The notes beneath the pieces are model-generated. The model made no database searches, was not told where the DNA came from, and saw nothing but the letters and a program-made list of their open reading frames with translations. From contig DATMFO010000005.1 of the NCBI GenBank assembly GCA_035556135.1, positions 186,001 to 250,000 of the forward strand: 64,000 nt of DNA, in the 5' to 3' direction. Positions 9,069 to 18,900 of the stretch are shown piece after piece (within the stretch, counting starts at the first letter, position 1; each line of letters starts with the position of its first letter). The position numbers and the translations under genes were made by a program. This stretch comes from ZC4RG30 sp035556135 (lineage in GTDB: Bacteria > Pseudomonadota > Gammaproteobacteria > Steroidobacterales > Steroidobacteraceae).

Positions 9069-11197
9069 GGGGAACCTTTCCTGTATCGCCACACATCCGC
9101 ACCGTTGTTTCTGTAAACAAGTTCGAGCCCCGGATCCGCTCCATAGCGATCACGCAGGGAGTCGAAATTTCTGCCTTCAAGGTATCGGCTGAGGTACAGG
9201 TAGTCGATATGATACTTTTCTGCGAAGCTCGAAGGGGCCGCTGGGTATTCGGGATCAAATAGATGCTGCATTTCTGTGATCAGTGTTTTTGCGGAACTAT
9301 TCGACGCACGATGGGAGGCGCGCACGGACCTTGCTGCAAAGATGGGGACCCAGACGTCCGGTCCGCCCGCGAGAAAGTCAGCTTGCGGTGACTGCTGGAA
9401 GACTGCGGCTACATCTGTGTTCTTTCGAATCCAGGCAAGGGCTTCCCAATCTGAATAAGGGATGGTCGTTGATCGATTTGGATCATTCTTGCAGATTTGG
9501 CTTTGGCATCTGTGCCACGCAAGATCGTGGAGCAACGTTGGAAGTCCCAACAGGATCAAAATTGAGCCCGTGAAAGCGGACACAAGGTGGATCTTTTGGC
9601 GCATGGCATCTGCTGCATATGCGGCCAGCGGTACAAGGGAGAGAGCCATAAGAAAGCTAAGCTTCAATTGAACATCGATTCGGAGTCTGCTGTAGGAAAG
9701 CAGAATCTCGGAAGCAAGATAGCCGACGCACGCCGTTGAAAATGCGGCCAGGGGAATCCAGGTGTGTTCGCTCGCTTTGGAGCTCCTGAGGCAGAGGAAC
9801 GCTCCCAAGAGGCCGGCGGGCAGCAGGACGCCGATCGAGGTTAGCCACTGAAACGGAAGTAGACCCACGCGCGTGACCATTGACGGTTCACGGACATTGC
9901 CAAATTCATTCGCGAGACCGAGTACGGTTGCCCCCGGAACGATCATTTCGGTGGCGATGGGTATCGCTGCAGCCACCACTGCACCAAGGACTTCAGGAAG
10001 GGAGTTGTTGACTAAGCCGGATCGCAGTGTGCGGCAGGTCGCATACAGGACCGCTGCGGCTACGCAAGGTAATCCCAGTAGCATCGAGGTTCCTGGCATT
10101 ACAGCGACGAGTGCAAGCCGGGCCCAGCGGGAAGCCGCGCAGTTCTGCGTGGAGCTGACTAGCAGTGCCCAGGCAACAAATAGCAGAGCACACAGCTGGT
10201 GCTGAGGAATGTAGAGGGTCAGGCGGAAAAGCGTGCTAGCTGCCGGGTGATAGGTAGCCCACCCCAATGCGGTCGTGAGGTCGAGGGCCTCGGCGTTGAC
10301 CTGTTGCATTGATGTCAGCCAGTCGCCGGAGAGCAGGAATGCAGCTAGACCATCCATAGAGAGTGAGGCCAGCGCAAGCGAAGTTGCCAAGAAGCAGCTA
10401 ATGGGACCGGCATTGAGTCGCCGGGCCCAGAGATAGAGTAGGGCGCCGAATGCCGCGGTTTGCCAGATCCCTATGGCAAGGACGAGACGGAATGGATCAA
10501 ATGCTTGCGGAACTGCGGCGAGCAGGCTGCCCGCAATGAGGTGTTGCAGCCAGTAGTAATGCACTGGCTCTCCGGCGCCAAACAAATCTGTAGGGGGGAA
10601 GCTGCCAAGCGCCATGCTGTTCGCGATGCCAACATGTTTGAAGAAGTCTGCGTTGAAAAACTGCTGGAAGCTAAGGCCACCCTCCATTGGAGCGCCCGCG
10701 CGCAGCCAGATCGGAGTGGCCAGGGCAAGTCCCACCAATGCCGTAGCGGCTAATCCAATCCTGTCCGGGAGCTGTGAATGATCACGTACGCAATATTTTG
10801 CTGATGAATTGCGCACGAAAGAGAACAGCGCGACCAGCAACACCGGAATTGCAAATACGCCGGCCGGTGAGAACCGGCCAATGAGGAGCCCTAAGATCGT
10901 GCAAGCACCGAGTGTTAGTGCCAAGCCGGCAAGACACCATGGTAGAAGCCCACCGAAAGCGCAGTTTCTGGAGGACCTAGCGAGCACCCAACCAGGCAAG
11001 CTGAACCAAGCCAGTGCCGCGCCTGCGGCGATGCCCTCTCGAACACCTGTGACGGCGCAAGCCCAATACGCTATGCCCGCGATGGCAATTGGGGTCGAAA
11101 AAGAAGAAACGGCCCGCTTCATCGGAGAAGCTTGCCTGGCGGTGCCTGCATGGTCGGCGTCAGCCCGGCCAAAGGACTTTCTGGATTTGATGGCCAA
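9065..11197 (-). CDS. Large polytopic membrane protein of the glycan operon, possibly GT-C-like
   Basis: 710 aa with roughly 14 or more hydrophobic segments and a soluble C-terminal ~130 residues. After the fifth or so span there is an acidic loop, FFNADFFKHVGIANSM, then AGEPVHYYWLQHL. This resembles GT-C or DUF2298-like membrane enzymes. I do not recognise a precise family. It begins 19 nt after the FAD oxidoreductase and overlaps the GT2 gene by 4 nt, so it is part of the operon. An internal ATG at 11122 is an alternative start. Confidence 0.7.
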   Translation of the reverse strand: MAIKSRKSFGRADADHAGTARQASPMKRAVSSFSTPIAIAGIAYWACAVTGVREGIAAGAALAWFSLPGWVLARSSRNCAFGGLLPWCLAGLALTLGACTILGLLIGRFSPAGVFAIPVLLVALFSFVRNSSAKYCVRDHSQLPDRIGLAATALVGLALATPIWLRAGAPMEGGLSFQQFFNADFFKHVGIANSMALGSFPPTDLFGAGEPVHYYWLQHLIAGSLLAAVPQAFDPFRLVLAIGIWQTAAFGALLYLWARRLNAGPISCFLATSLALASLSMDGLAAFLLSGDWLTSMQQVNAEALDLTTALGWATYHPAASTLFRLTLYIPQHQLCALLFVAWALLVSSTQNCAASRWARLALVAVMPGTSMLLGLPCVAAAVLYATCRTLRSGLVNNSLPEVLGAVVAAAIPIATEMIVPGATVLGLANEFGNVREPSMVTRVGLLPFQWLTSIGVLLPAGLLGAFLCLRSSKASEHTWIPLAAFSTACVGYLASEILLSYSRLRIDVQLKLSFLMALSLVPLAAYAADAMRQKIHLVSAFTGSILILLGLPTLLHDLAWHRCQSQICKNDPNRSTTIPYSDWEALAWIRKNTDVAAVFQQSPQADFLAGGPDVWVPIFAARSVRASHRASNSSAKTLITEMQHLFDPEYPAAPSSFAEKYHIDYLYLSRYLEGRNFDSLRDRYGADPGLELVYRNNGADVWRYRKGSP

Positions 11198-11216
11198 GCT
11201 GGAAACTCGTGCTCAT

Positions 11217-12788
11217 TCACCCGGTGTTCTTGCGGGACTCATGGTATTCGGGCTCGGCATTAATGGCCCACAGCTGTCGCTTGTCTTTACTCTCGCCGGC
11301 AATGCAGTCAATAGCGGCCTTTGCGGCCAGCATCGAATGATCCTGATTGTTGTAGCAGTGCATGCCGTTTCGGCCAACGGGGAACAGATTTTCAATTCCG
11401 TCTAGCCAAGTTCGGACTTTGTCAATGTGCGCATATTGGCCAAAGTAGGCTGGGTACGCCTTTGGAACTCGGACAACGGTGCCGTCGAGCACGTCCGAAC
11501 GATCAATCAGGCCAATCTTTTCGAGCTCGCGAGCGGCGAAATCAAGAAATGCCGGGTCCTGCATTGACCAAAGACCATCGCCTTCATTGCAGAAATACTC
11601 GAGTCCAAGCCATATCGTTTCAGGATTGGCAACGAGGGATGGGCTCCAGTTGTTGAATATCTGCAATCTCCCGAGCTTTACGTCCGGCTCCTGGATGTAA
11701 ATCCAGTTGTCGCCCGGCATTCCGTTGCTCGTAAGTGCGCCTGCAGAGCGAGTTGGACGCATGCGCTTCACAAGTAGCCCAGCCGTCATAAAGTCGCGAT
11801 AGGGCAGTTCAGCCGACACGCGTAAGACGTCTCGATCCTCAGGTTGGAGTTGGGCCGTCAGTTCGCGGATCGGCATGGTGGAGATGACGTAGTCGCACTC
11901 GATGTTGCGCTCTGTGCCGCCTTCAGTGTCCCTCACCGTGACCGAGGCTATGACGCCACCACGCCGGCGGATTCCCATCACTCGGTTGCGCAAGAAGAGT
12001 TCCCCGCCCAGATGCTTGACCTTCTCTGCCACTTCCTCCCACATCTGGCCCGGACCAAACTTGGGGTAGAGGAAACGTTCTATCAAACTTGTTTCCACTC
12101 CTTTCTGTCTGGTGCCACCTTTTTGGAATGGCTTTCTCAGGGCATGAATCACCGCCCGGGATATGGAGAGCCCCTTGATGCGCTGAGCTCCCCATTCGGC
12201 CGAGATCTGGTCGCACGGGACACCCCAAACCTTTTCCGTGTAGTCCTTGAAAAAGGTGCGATAGAGCTTGTCTCCAAATCGGTTGTATAGGAAATCTTCC
12301 AACGTGCGTTCCGGAGTTCGCGGCGCAACCTGAGCCCAGGCATAGCTCGCGGCGATCTGTGCTGTATAGACCGATCCCAGGTTGCTGAACGTCCGGAGTG
12401 ACAGGTTTAAAGGGTAGTCGAAGAACTTTCTTCGGTAGTAAATGCGCGACAGACGCGGCCGCACCATCATCACTTTGTCTGGGTTGGTGGTGCTGGTAGC
12501 AGGTACGAACGTGTGATGGCGACCGTGATATGTGAGCAAGTGTGGATCCGTACCGGCGGACACAGGCAATATTTCCTGCCACCAGTCCATTACCCAATCG
12601 GATTTTGAAAAGAACCTGTGGCCGCCCAGGTCCATCCGGTTGCCGCGATAGTTAATGGTTTTTGAAATCCCACCCACTTGGTCGTCGGCCTCCACAACAA
12701 TGGGATGAACATTCGTGCGACGGAGGAGTTCAAGTGCTGCGGTGAGGCCGGCGGGCCCGGCACCGATAATGAGCGCTATTTTTTTCAT
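11217..12788 (-). CDS. FAD-dependent oxidoreductase, UDP-galactopyranose-mutase/amine-oxidase-like
   Basis: 523 aa from the ATG at 12786-12788, which overlaps the preceding stop as ATGA; a longer upstream reading lacks homology-like sequence. The dinucleotide-binding motif is IIGAGPAGLTAALELL, followed by a GG motif (VGGISKTINY) and DLGGHRFFSKSDWV. The C-terminal FAD motif is near FPVGRNGMHCYNNQDHSMLAA. Proteins of this type occur in polysaccharide gene clusters and may isomerise or oxidise a sugar nucleotide or isoprenoid. The exact reaction is unknown. Confidence 0.82.
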   Translation of the reverse strand: MKKIALIIGAGPAGLTAALELLRRTNVHPIVVEADDQVGGISKTINYRGNRMDLGGHRFFSKSDWVMDWWQEILPVSAGTDPHLLTYHGRHHTFVPATSTTNPDKVMMVRPRLSRIYYRRKFFDYPLNLSLRTFSNLGSVYTAQIAASYAWAQVAPRTPERTLEDFLYNRFGDKLYRTFFKDYTEKVWGVPCDQISAEWGAQRIKGLSISRAVIHALRKPFQKGGTRQKGVETSLIERFLYPKFGPGQMWEEVAEKVKHLGGELFLRNRVMGIRRRGGVIASVTVRDTEGGTERNIECDYVISTMPIRELTAQLQPEDRDVLRVSAELPYRDFMTAGLLVKRMRPTRSAGALTSNGMPGDNWIYIQEPDVKLGRLQIFNNWSPSLVANPETIWLGLEYFCNEGDGLWSMQDPAFLDFAARELEKIGLIDRSDVLDGTVVRVPKAYPAYFGQYAHIDKVRTWLDGIENLFPVGRNGMHCYNNQDHSMLAAKAAIDCIAGESKDKRQLWAINAEPEYHESRKNTG

Positions 12789-14638
12789 TCGCAGATATAG
12801 AGTTTGAAGTCGCGGATGGATGGGGGTGCTGAAGCTGGAGCTGGTATCGCAGTTGCGTCGATCGCGGTGTCTTGCGTCACGATATAGCGCACAACTGAAG
12901 TCGCACAAAGCGGTGCCAATTTCATTGGTTGGGGTGGGGTGGAGATTCTCTGGTTTTTGGGACGGAACGGGTCGCTGAAGCTGATGTGACCCCACAGAGC
13001 CTGCGCTCGCCCACGCATCTCGAATGCAGCTTTTCGCGAAAAGAGCGCATTCGGCGCCTGAGCGTTGGAAAGGAAACTCGGCCTCTCAAGGAGCAGCCAT
13101 GAATGGATCGCGCCGTCTCCACCGAGCGTCTCGTCGCCAGCCCACATTACCTCGCTCCCGGCAGGGATCTGTTCCCGCCATGCAGCGAAAGACTCTCGCA
13201 GAGAATCTGGGTACCGACGCGCCGTCCAGCTGTGGATTGTGGGGGAGGCTATTGCAGCGATAGTTACCAGCGCCGTTAAGCCGATGCAGGCCGTCGTCAG
13301 GCGTGATGGGTGAGTCACGAACAGCGCGCCGCCAGCAAACAGTACCAGTGCTGGAAGGACGCCAGTTTGCCCCAGCGTGAGGATCTTGTCCTGGAGCGCC
13401 GGAATTGACGACATCTGCGTCAGTCCCTCGTTCCAGCTCAGCAATGAAGTTGCAAGACCATTGAGCAGAACCACAGAGAATGCCAACCAACAACCAACAA
13501 GCAAGAGTCGGCTCGATGACGTTTTGACCGGGCGTGATGAAAAAGCGGCGGCGACCACGGCCAGAGGTGCTGTAACAAGGGCGGGGGTGGCGTAGTGGGC
13601 TGTCCAGGCAGCCGCTATTAATAGCAGGGCACATCGAGCTAGAGGTGAGAGGCGCCAATTCCTCGCATACATGGCTGGCAAGAGGAGAACGGCAACTACG
13701 GTCGAGAACCATAGAACGCGCCAAGTCTGAGCTTGCACGACTATTACAATCTTGAGGAGGTCTCCACCTATGAGCGCGACGAGAAGTAAAAGGACTGTCG
13801 TAACGAGTGTGGCAATCGACACTTCGCGTAGACGCTGGTCGAGAAGAAGCCCTGCGACGACCAAGGTGGATAAGACCGTTACGACGCGTCCCCAATCGTC
13901 ACTGTTCCAGTTGTGCAGGCCGAGATAGCTTCGCAGCATTACAACTTGGTACCACTCGGCGTCGAACTGCCAGCGAGAGAGAGGGGCCCATGCTGCTAGT
14001 AAGCCGAGGAGCGCGGCGCCAGCAAGCGCCACTGGCCACAAGCGTCTCCAGTGTGGAATGACCACTTGGATCGTGGCCAAAAACGTAATGCCCGCGAGTC
14101 CGATAATGGGATGGATCACCATCGAGCCAAAGGCAAGAATCAGAGCAATCAAGCGGCGATTTGAGAGCCAGGCGGCAATTCCAAAGAGAGTCAGTGCTTC
14201 TGCAAGTTGCCGAGGTGTGACGAATGTCTCGAGAAAGTAGAAGATACGACTCGGGCCGTAGTAGGAGGGGACTATCAGGACCAGAAGCAATGCCACAGCC
14301 GCCTGTGTGGGGGGCATCAATATTCGTGCCGTGAGCCATGCAGCCAAGAGGAAAAGGCCGATCGCCGCTAAAGTCAGAAGTGATGCGGCTGGCTCAACAC
14401 CGAACAGGGAAATCGCCAAGCCGTAGAGTGGCGAAAACACGGTGTAATTGTCCTGGGACCCGAAGCGAACAAACACATCATCCCCGTAGAGATTGGGGTG
14501 CAGATAGCTAAGTGCCTGCAGCGTGTAAAGCCGTGCGTCATGGACTATCCCGGCATAGGGATGCAGCAATAGCAGCATCGTCATCGCCGAAAGGGCGATC
14601 AGAACCAAGGGTGAACGAAATGGTGCTGATAGGGCCAT
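12785..14638 (-). CDS. Polytopic membrane protein, GT-C-like, first gene of the glycan operon
   Basis: 617 aa, about 12-13 membrane segments and a C-terminal periplasmic-type domain of ~150 residues. The first periplasmic loop contains AGIVHDARLYTLQALSYLHP, an acidic/His motif in the place where GT-C enzymes carry catalytic acids. The family is not otherwise recognised. It starts the minus-strand run 14638-4756 of overlapping or closely spaced genes and lies about 150 nt downstream of pilA, beyond pilA's terminator hairpin. Confidence 0.68.
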   Translation of the reverse strand: MALSAPFRSPLVLIALSAMTMLLLLHPYAGIVHDARLYTLQALSYLHPNLYGDDVFVRFGSQDNYTVFSPLYGLAISLFGVEPAASLLTLAAIGLFLLAAWLTARILMPPTQAAVALLLVLIVPSYYGPSRIFYFLETFVTPRQLAEALTLFGIAAWLSNRRLIALILAFGSMVIHPIIGLAGITFLATIQVVIPHWRRLWPVALAGAALLGLLAAWAPLSRWQFDAEWYQVVMLRSYLGLHNWNSDDWGRVVTVLSTLVVAGLLLDQRLREVSIATLVTTVLLLLVALIGGDLLKIVIVVQAQTWRVLWFSTVVAVLLLPAMYARNWRLSPLARCALLLIAAAWTAHYATPALVTAPLAVVAAAFSSRPVKTSSSRLLLVGCWLAFSVVLLNGLATSLLSWNEGLTQMSSIPALQDKILTLGQTGVLPALVLFAGGALFVTHPSRLTTACIGLTALVTIAAIASPTIHSWTARRYPDSLRESFAAWREQIPAGSEVMWAGDETLGGDGAIHSWLLLERPSFLSNAQAPNALFSRKAAFEMRGRAQALWGHISFSDPFRPKNQRISTPPQPMKLAPLCATSVVRYIVTQDTAIDATAIPAPASAPPSIRDFKLYICE

Positions 14639-14732
14639 TTCGGAATTCTATGTAAAACAGCCCCGTGCATCGGGCACTGTGTCACGAACCTTGGGGTGCT
14701 GGAACGCGCTGGAGGGCCGTTCTGAATGAAAG

Positions 14733-14755
14733 AAGCCCCTCGCGAGGAGGGGCTT
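14733..14755 (-). terminator. Terminator hairpin after pilA
   Basis: AAGCCCCTC (14733-14741), loop GCGAG, GAGGGGCTT (14747-14755), a perfect 9-bp stem. On the minus strand it follows the pilA stop by about 40 nt and leads into a T-rich but imperfect tract. It probably limits read-through from the strong pilA promoter into the glycan operon. Confidence 0.75.
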
Positions 14756-14794
14756 CGAGCTAGCCGATTTGATCGGGAGTTGCCGAACTCCTGA

Positions 14795-15283
14795 TCAGCT
14801 GCCGCTGCCCAGGCTGTTGGTGCGGGTCGAGTTGCCGCGGCACGAAGCGGGCAGATACTTCTCGAGAAGATCGGTACCCGCGCCACCGCAATACCAGACG
14901 ACGTCGCCGTTGTTATTGGTGCCCGGAACCAGCGTCAGGTGGTCGCCATTGATCTTCTGGTTGGCTCCAACTCCAAACTGGATATCGATCGTACCGTCGG
15001 TAACAGTGATGCCAGAGACGTACTTACCGGACTTGTCCGCGGCATTGGCCGGAACGCCGCTGCCAGCTGTGCCGGTAGTGATGCCCGCGCCGGTGCCGGT
15101 ATCCGCATAGACCTCGCCGATGGAAGCCTTCAGATCCGACGCCAGGTTCAACCCTTCAGTCACCTGCGCACGGATCGTGTAGTCCTGATACGCCGGGATC
15201 GCGATCGCGGCCAGGATGCCGATGATCGCGACCACGATCATCAATTCGATAAGGGTGAAACCCTTCTGTACAGACTTCGTCAT
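14795..15283 (-). CDS. pilA: Type IVa major pilin PilA
   Basis: 162 aa. A short charged leader (MTKSVQKG) is followed by the class IVa N-terminal helix FTLIELMIVVAIIGILAAIA; prepilin peptidase would cut after Gly8, leaving Phe1 and Glu at +5. Two C-terminal cysteines (WYCGG and PASCRG) would form the D-region disulfide loop. The chain ends in Ser-Gly-Ser; a C-terminal serine is the glycosylation site in some Pseudomonas pilins, so modification is possible but unproven. RBS AAGGAG lies just upstream, and a near-perfect sigma-54 promoter is at 15350-15364. Confidence 0.95.
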   Translation of the reverse strand: MTKSVQKGFTLIELMIVVAIIGILAAIAIPAYQDYTIRAQVTEGLNLASDLKASIGEVYADTGTGAGITTGTAGSGVPANAADKSGKYVSGITVTDGTIDIQFGVGANQKINGDHLTLVPGTNNNGDVVWYCGGAGTDLLEKYLPASCRGNSTRTNSLGSGS

Positions 15284-15349
15284 TTGATAACTCCTTGGAG
15301 ACCCACAAAACTTTGGTCAGCGTCGGCACTGTGCCGTAGCCGGGTTAGA

Positions 15350-15364
15350 GCAAGGGCCGTGCCA
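15350..15364 (-). promoter_or_regulatory. Sigma-54 (RpoN) promoter of pilA
   Basis: Reading the minus strand, TGGCAC-GGCCC-TTGC matches the -24/-12 consensus TGGCAC-N5-TTGC exactly. The predicted start of transcription is near 15337, giving a leader of about 54 nt. pilA is classically activated through RpoN and the PilS/PilR pair. Confidence 0.88.
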
Positions 15365-15953
15365 GCTTCTTGCCGGCTTCCTAAGTTACTGATCACACGG
15401 AAATTTTCTGTGAGCCGTCCGACAGTTTGTCGTAATGCTGTGTGCTGACACAGACAGGTCGGGTCAGGAAGTGACGCGCCGCGTCACATCCGGACGGGCC
15501 TGGCCTTCCGGCACTGCCCGGCGCAAGCCAGCCTCACGGCCGGCTCGCCCAACAGCACCTTCCCGTCGTCTACGCTGGTGCGCAACAATCGCTTCGCTTC
15601 CAGTGGAGTCCCTCACCGCGGGACCGAACCTGCAACAAGGATGAGACCTTCGCTTTCAACATCGGTGTGAACGGCGGGGGCAACATGCGCGACGCCGCCG
15701 GCGAAATTCGAGGTGATTCCGGGGAACAAATGGCGAGCCCGATACTCTACTCGTGCAGAACACGCTGAATGGTGGCCTGCTCGACGAGCAGACTGTGCAC
15801 TCTGCCAAACCCCACAAGCGCCGCTTCCGTTAGCGTCAAAATCCCCGCGCACCCCTGACTAATACTCTGCGCTGACCGGAATGTCCGGCTGCCACTTGCT
15901 GCTCCGTGCATTCGCGCTGCGCAGCAAGTCAAATTCACTGGGGGGTTGCTACA
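15365..15953. other. Intergenic region between divergent pilA and the first TBDR
   Basis: Besides the pilA promoter at its left end, this ~590-nt stretch has no convincing gene. Short open frames here lack ribosome sites and family motifs. The codon-like texture around 15640-15850 could be a decayed coding remnant, but I cannot name it. The upstream control region of cassette 1 must lie at the right end. Confidence 0.5.
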
Positions 15954-18900
15954 GTGTCCAAATACGCTGCGTGCACGCGGTTCGTGCGTGCTTCGGTGGT
16001 TGCCATTCTCGGTGCCGCCGCGCTGACGGGATTGTCCTTGCAGGCCATCGCCGCCGAGGCGCAAGAGGAAGAGGCCGAAGAATCCGAAGACATTGAGCTG
16101 GAGGCGGTACAGGTTACCGGCACGCGCATCCAGTCCCCCAATGTCACCGCCTCGAACCCCATCACCTCCATTACTGGCGAGGAGATGCGCCGCCTCGGCA
16201 TGGTCAACGTGTCCGACGCGCTGACGCAGCTGGTGCCGCAGAACATCTCCAGCTACATGCCGACCATGGTGGGTGACAACCAGTCCGGCTCCGGTGGCGG
16301 CGGCATGGACGTGATGGACCGCGGCTCCTACTTCATCGGCAACACCATTGCCAACCTGCGCGGCCTCGACCCCACCTTCGGTTCGCGCACGCTGACGCTG
16401 GTCGATGGCCGCCGCGTGACCTCCACCTCCAACCAGGCCGACGTGGTGGACATGAACACCATCCCGTCGAACCTGCTGCAGCGCATGGACGTGGTCACGG
16501 GCGGTGCCTCGGCCACCTACGGCTCCGGCGCCGTGGCCGGCGTGGTCAACCTGGTGCTGAACAACAGGATGACCGGCGTGAACGTCGACCTGACGTACGG
16601 CTTGAACGAGGCGGGCGACGGCAACAGCCCGGCGGTGTCCATCGCCGGCGGCATGCCGCTGTTCGGTGGCAAAGGCCACATGCTGCTGAGCGGCGAATAC
16701 CAGAAGACCTCTGCCATCCGCGACTGCGCCAAATCGCGCAGCTGGTGTGCAGAGTCCAGGACACTGTTCAGCAACAGTTCCGGCTCGCAGGAAAACCTGG
16801 ACCAGCCCAACACGCCGCTGGTGAATTACGAGAACATGCCGGCGCGTTTCGAGATGGCCAATGTGCGCTTTGAGCAGCGCTGGTCGGAAGGCGCCCTCTA
16901 CCACAATGACGAGCGGGCCACTTCCGGCTTCCACTTCGACGCTTCTGGTACCGGTGGCACCGAATATGCCTATGGCTACCGCGGTGGCGCTTCCAGTGGC
17001 GTGAATTCTGGTGTGGTCAATGGCAGTGGAGCCGTCGTCACCAGTACGCAGACCCTGCTGCCGAGCAACGAGCGCAAGGTGCTGTTCTCGAACTTCGAGT
17101 ACAACTTCACCGAGATGACGACGGGCTATTTCCAGGCCCGCTATGCCAACACCAAGGCCGAGAACCGCAACGTTCATACGCAGGGATCGTATTGCGCGCG
17201 CTTTGATTCCCCGGGCCAGGAGAGCACCTTCGCGGCACCAGGTGCGGTCCTCTATTACACACAGAATGCAGCCAACATCGTCCTGTTGAACGGCCAGCCA
17301 TACCCTGCTGGTGACATCCCCCTGCGCGACCAGCGCCTGGGCAATGCGACTGCAACCGCGGCGCTGGCAGCCCAGCTCGGGTTCCCGCACGCTGCGCAGA
17401 CCGGCTACTCCACCGGCAACGGCGTGGGTCCTGGTGGCCAGCCGTTCCCCGAATCCGCTGCCACCTGGCCGGCCGTCACTTTGGGTACCCAGCAGATCGC
17501 CAAGCGCCGCGGCATCTCATGGCCCTGGTGGATTCCGGTGGACATGTCGCCGAATCCGCCGGCTCCCGACTTCGACGGCTGGGCGCGTGATCCTGAGACC
17601 GGCCGCGTGAAGGCGACCGGCAAGTGGGTGAGGGTGAGCTTCACGGCGGCTGGCTATGCGCCCGGTGGAGCGTTCTACAACCCGTACCACACCAACGACT
17701 TCTGGCTGCTGGAAAGCATCACGCTGAACGAGGCTTTCGACGGTTCGCCGCTGGTGCTGCCGCAGCTTGGGCGCAATTCATACGCCTTCCTCAACAACCT
17801 CAGCGACGACGCCCTGCTGCAGGTGCAGAGTGCCTTCGGCCGCAGCGGCTCGGCGGGCGCGGGCAACTCGGGCGTGCAGGCCCTGTATGGCGGCAATCCC
17901 TGCGCCGGCTTCACGGCCATCCGCAAGCTGTGGAATCCGCAGATCTGGCGCCAGACAAACTCCAACACGGATACCTACAGCGCACTGGCCGGCGTGAAGG
18001 GCCGTTTCGGCAGCGACTGGCGATGGGATGCGTACTACCAGTACGGCGCCACCGACAGCACCTCCGTGCAGCGGAACAATGCCACCAACCTGCGCCTGGC
18101 TTTCGCACTGGATGCGGTGATCGACGACCGTCCGGACTCCGCCACTTACGGGCAGCCGATCTGCCGCATCCTGCGTGACGGTGCACCGGTGCTCGATACC
18201 CAGGGACGTCCCATCACAGGTCCGGATTCCCTGCAGGCACTTGCAGCCGATTGCAAACCGCTGAACCTCTTCGGCACCAGCTACTCGGAGCAGGACACCT
18301 TCGGCGATACGCTGCCCGCTTACGCCGGCATCTACTACGACGCTGCCGAGCTGCAGCGCCAGGCGCTGGAATACGCCTTCGTCGACAGCCGTTCCTCGGG
18401 AACCGTCTCCCAGCAGATCCTTGCGTTCAACACCAACGGCACGCTGTGGGATGGCTGGGGAGCCGGCCCGCTGACGGCGGCCTTCGGCGTGGAGCTGCGC
18501 GAGAACAAGACCGACAACGCCGGCACGCAGGGCGACTTCTATGCCCGTGCCGACCTGGCGAATGTCTGGGCCGACGCCTTCGGAGGAAGGACGCGGGTGG
18601 CCGAGGGCTACTCGGAGTTCAACCTGCCGCTGCTTTCAGGCATCGAGGCAGCTGACCTGCTGGCTGTGAATGCCGCCGTGCGCTATGGCATCTACAACAA
18701 CAAGGGCGGTGCAGGCACCACTGGCGAGTCCGCCACGCAGAAGACGCCCAACTGGAAGGTGTCCGCCACCTATGGTCCCTTCAACTGGCTGCGCATGCGG
18801 GTAACGCGCTCGCGCGACCTGCGCGCCGCGGACTATCGCGAGCTGTTCATCTACCAGCCCGGCATCCCGGACGAGTTCAACATCCGCAACCCCTGGCGCG

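Noticed and set aside
15435..15644. Short plus-strand frame in the pilA-TBDR gap
   Set aside because: Arg/Pro/Ala-rich, no ribosome site, no recognisable motif.
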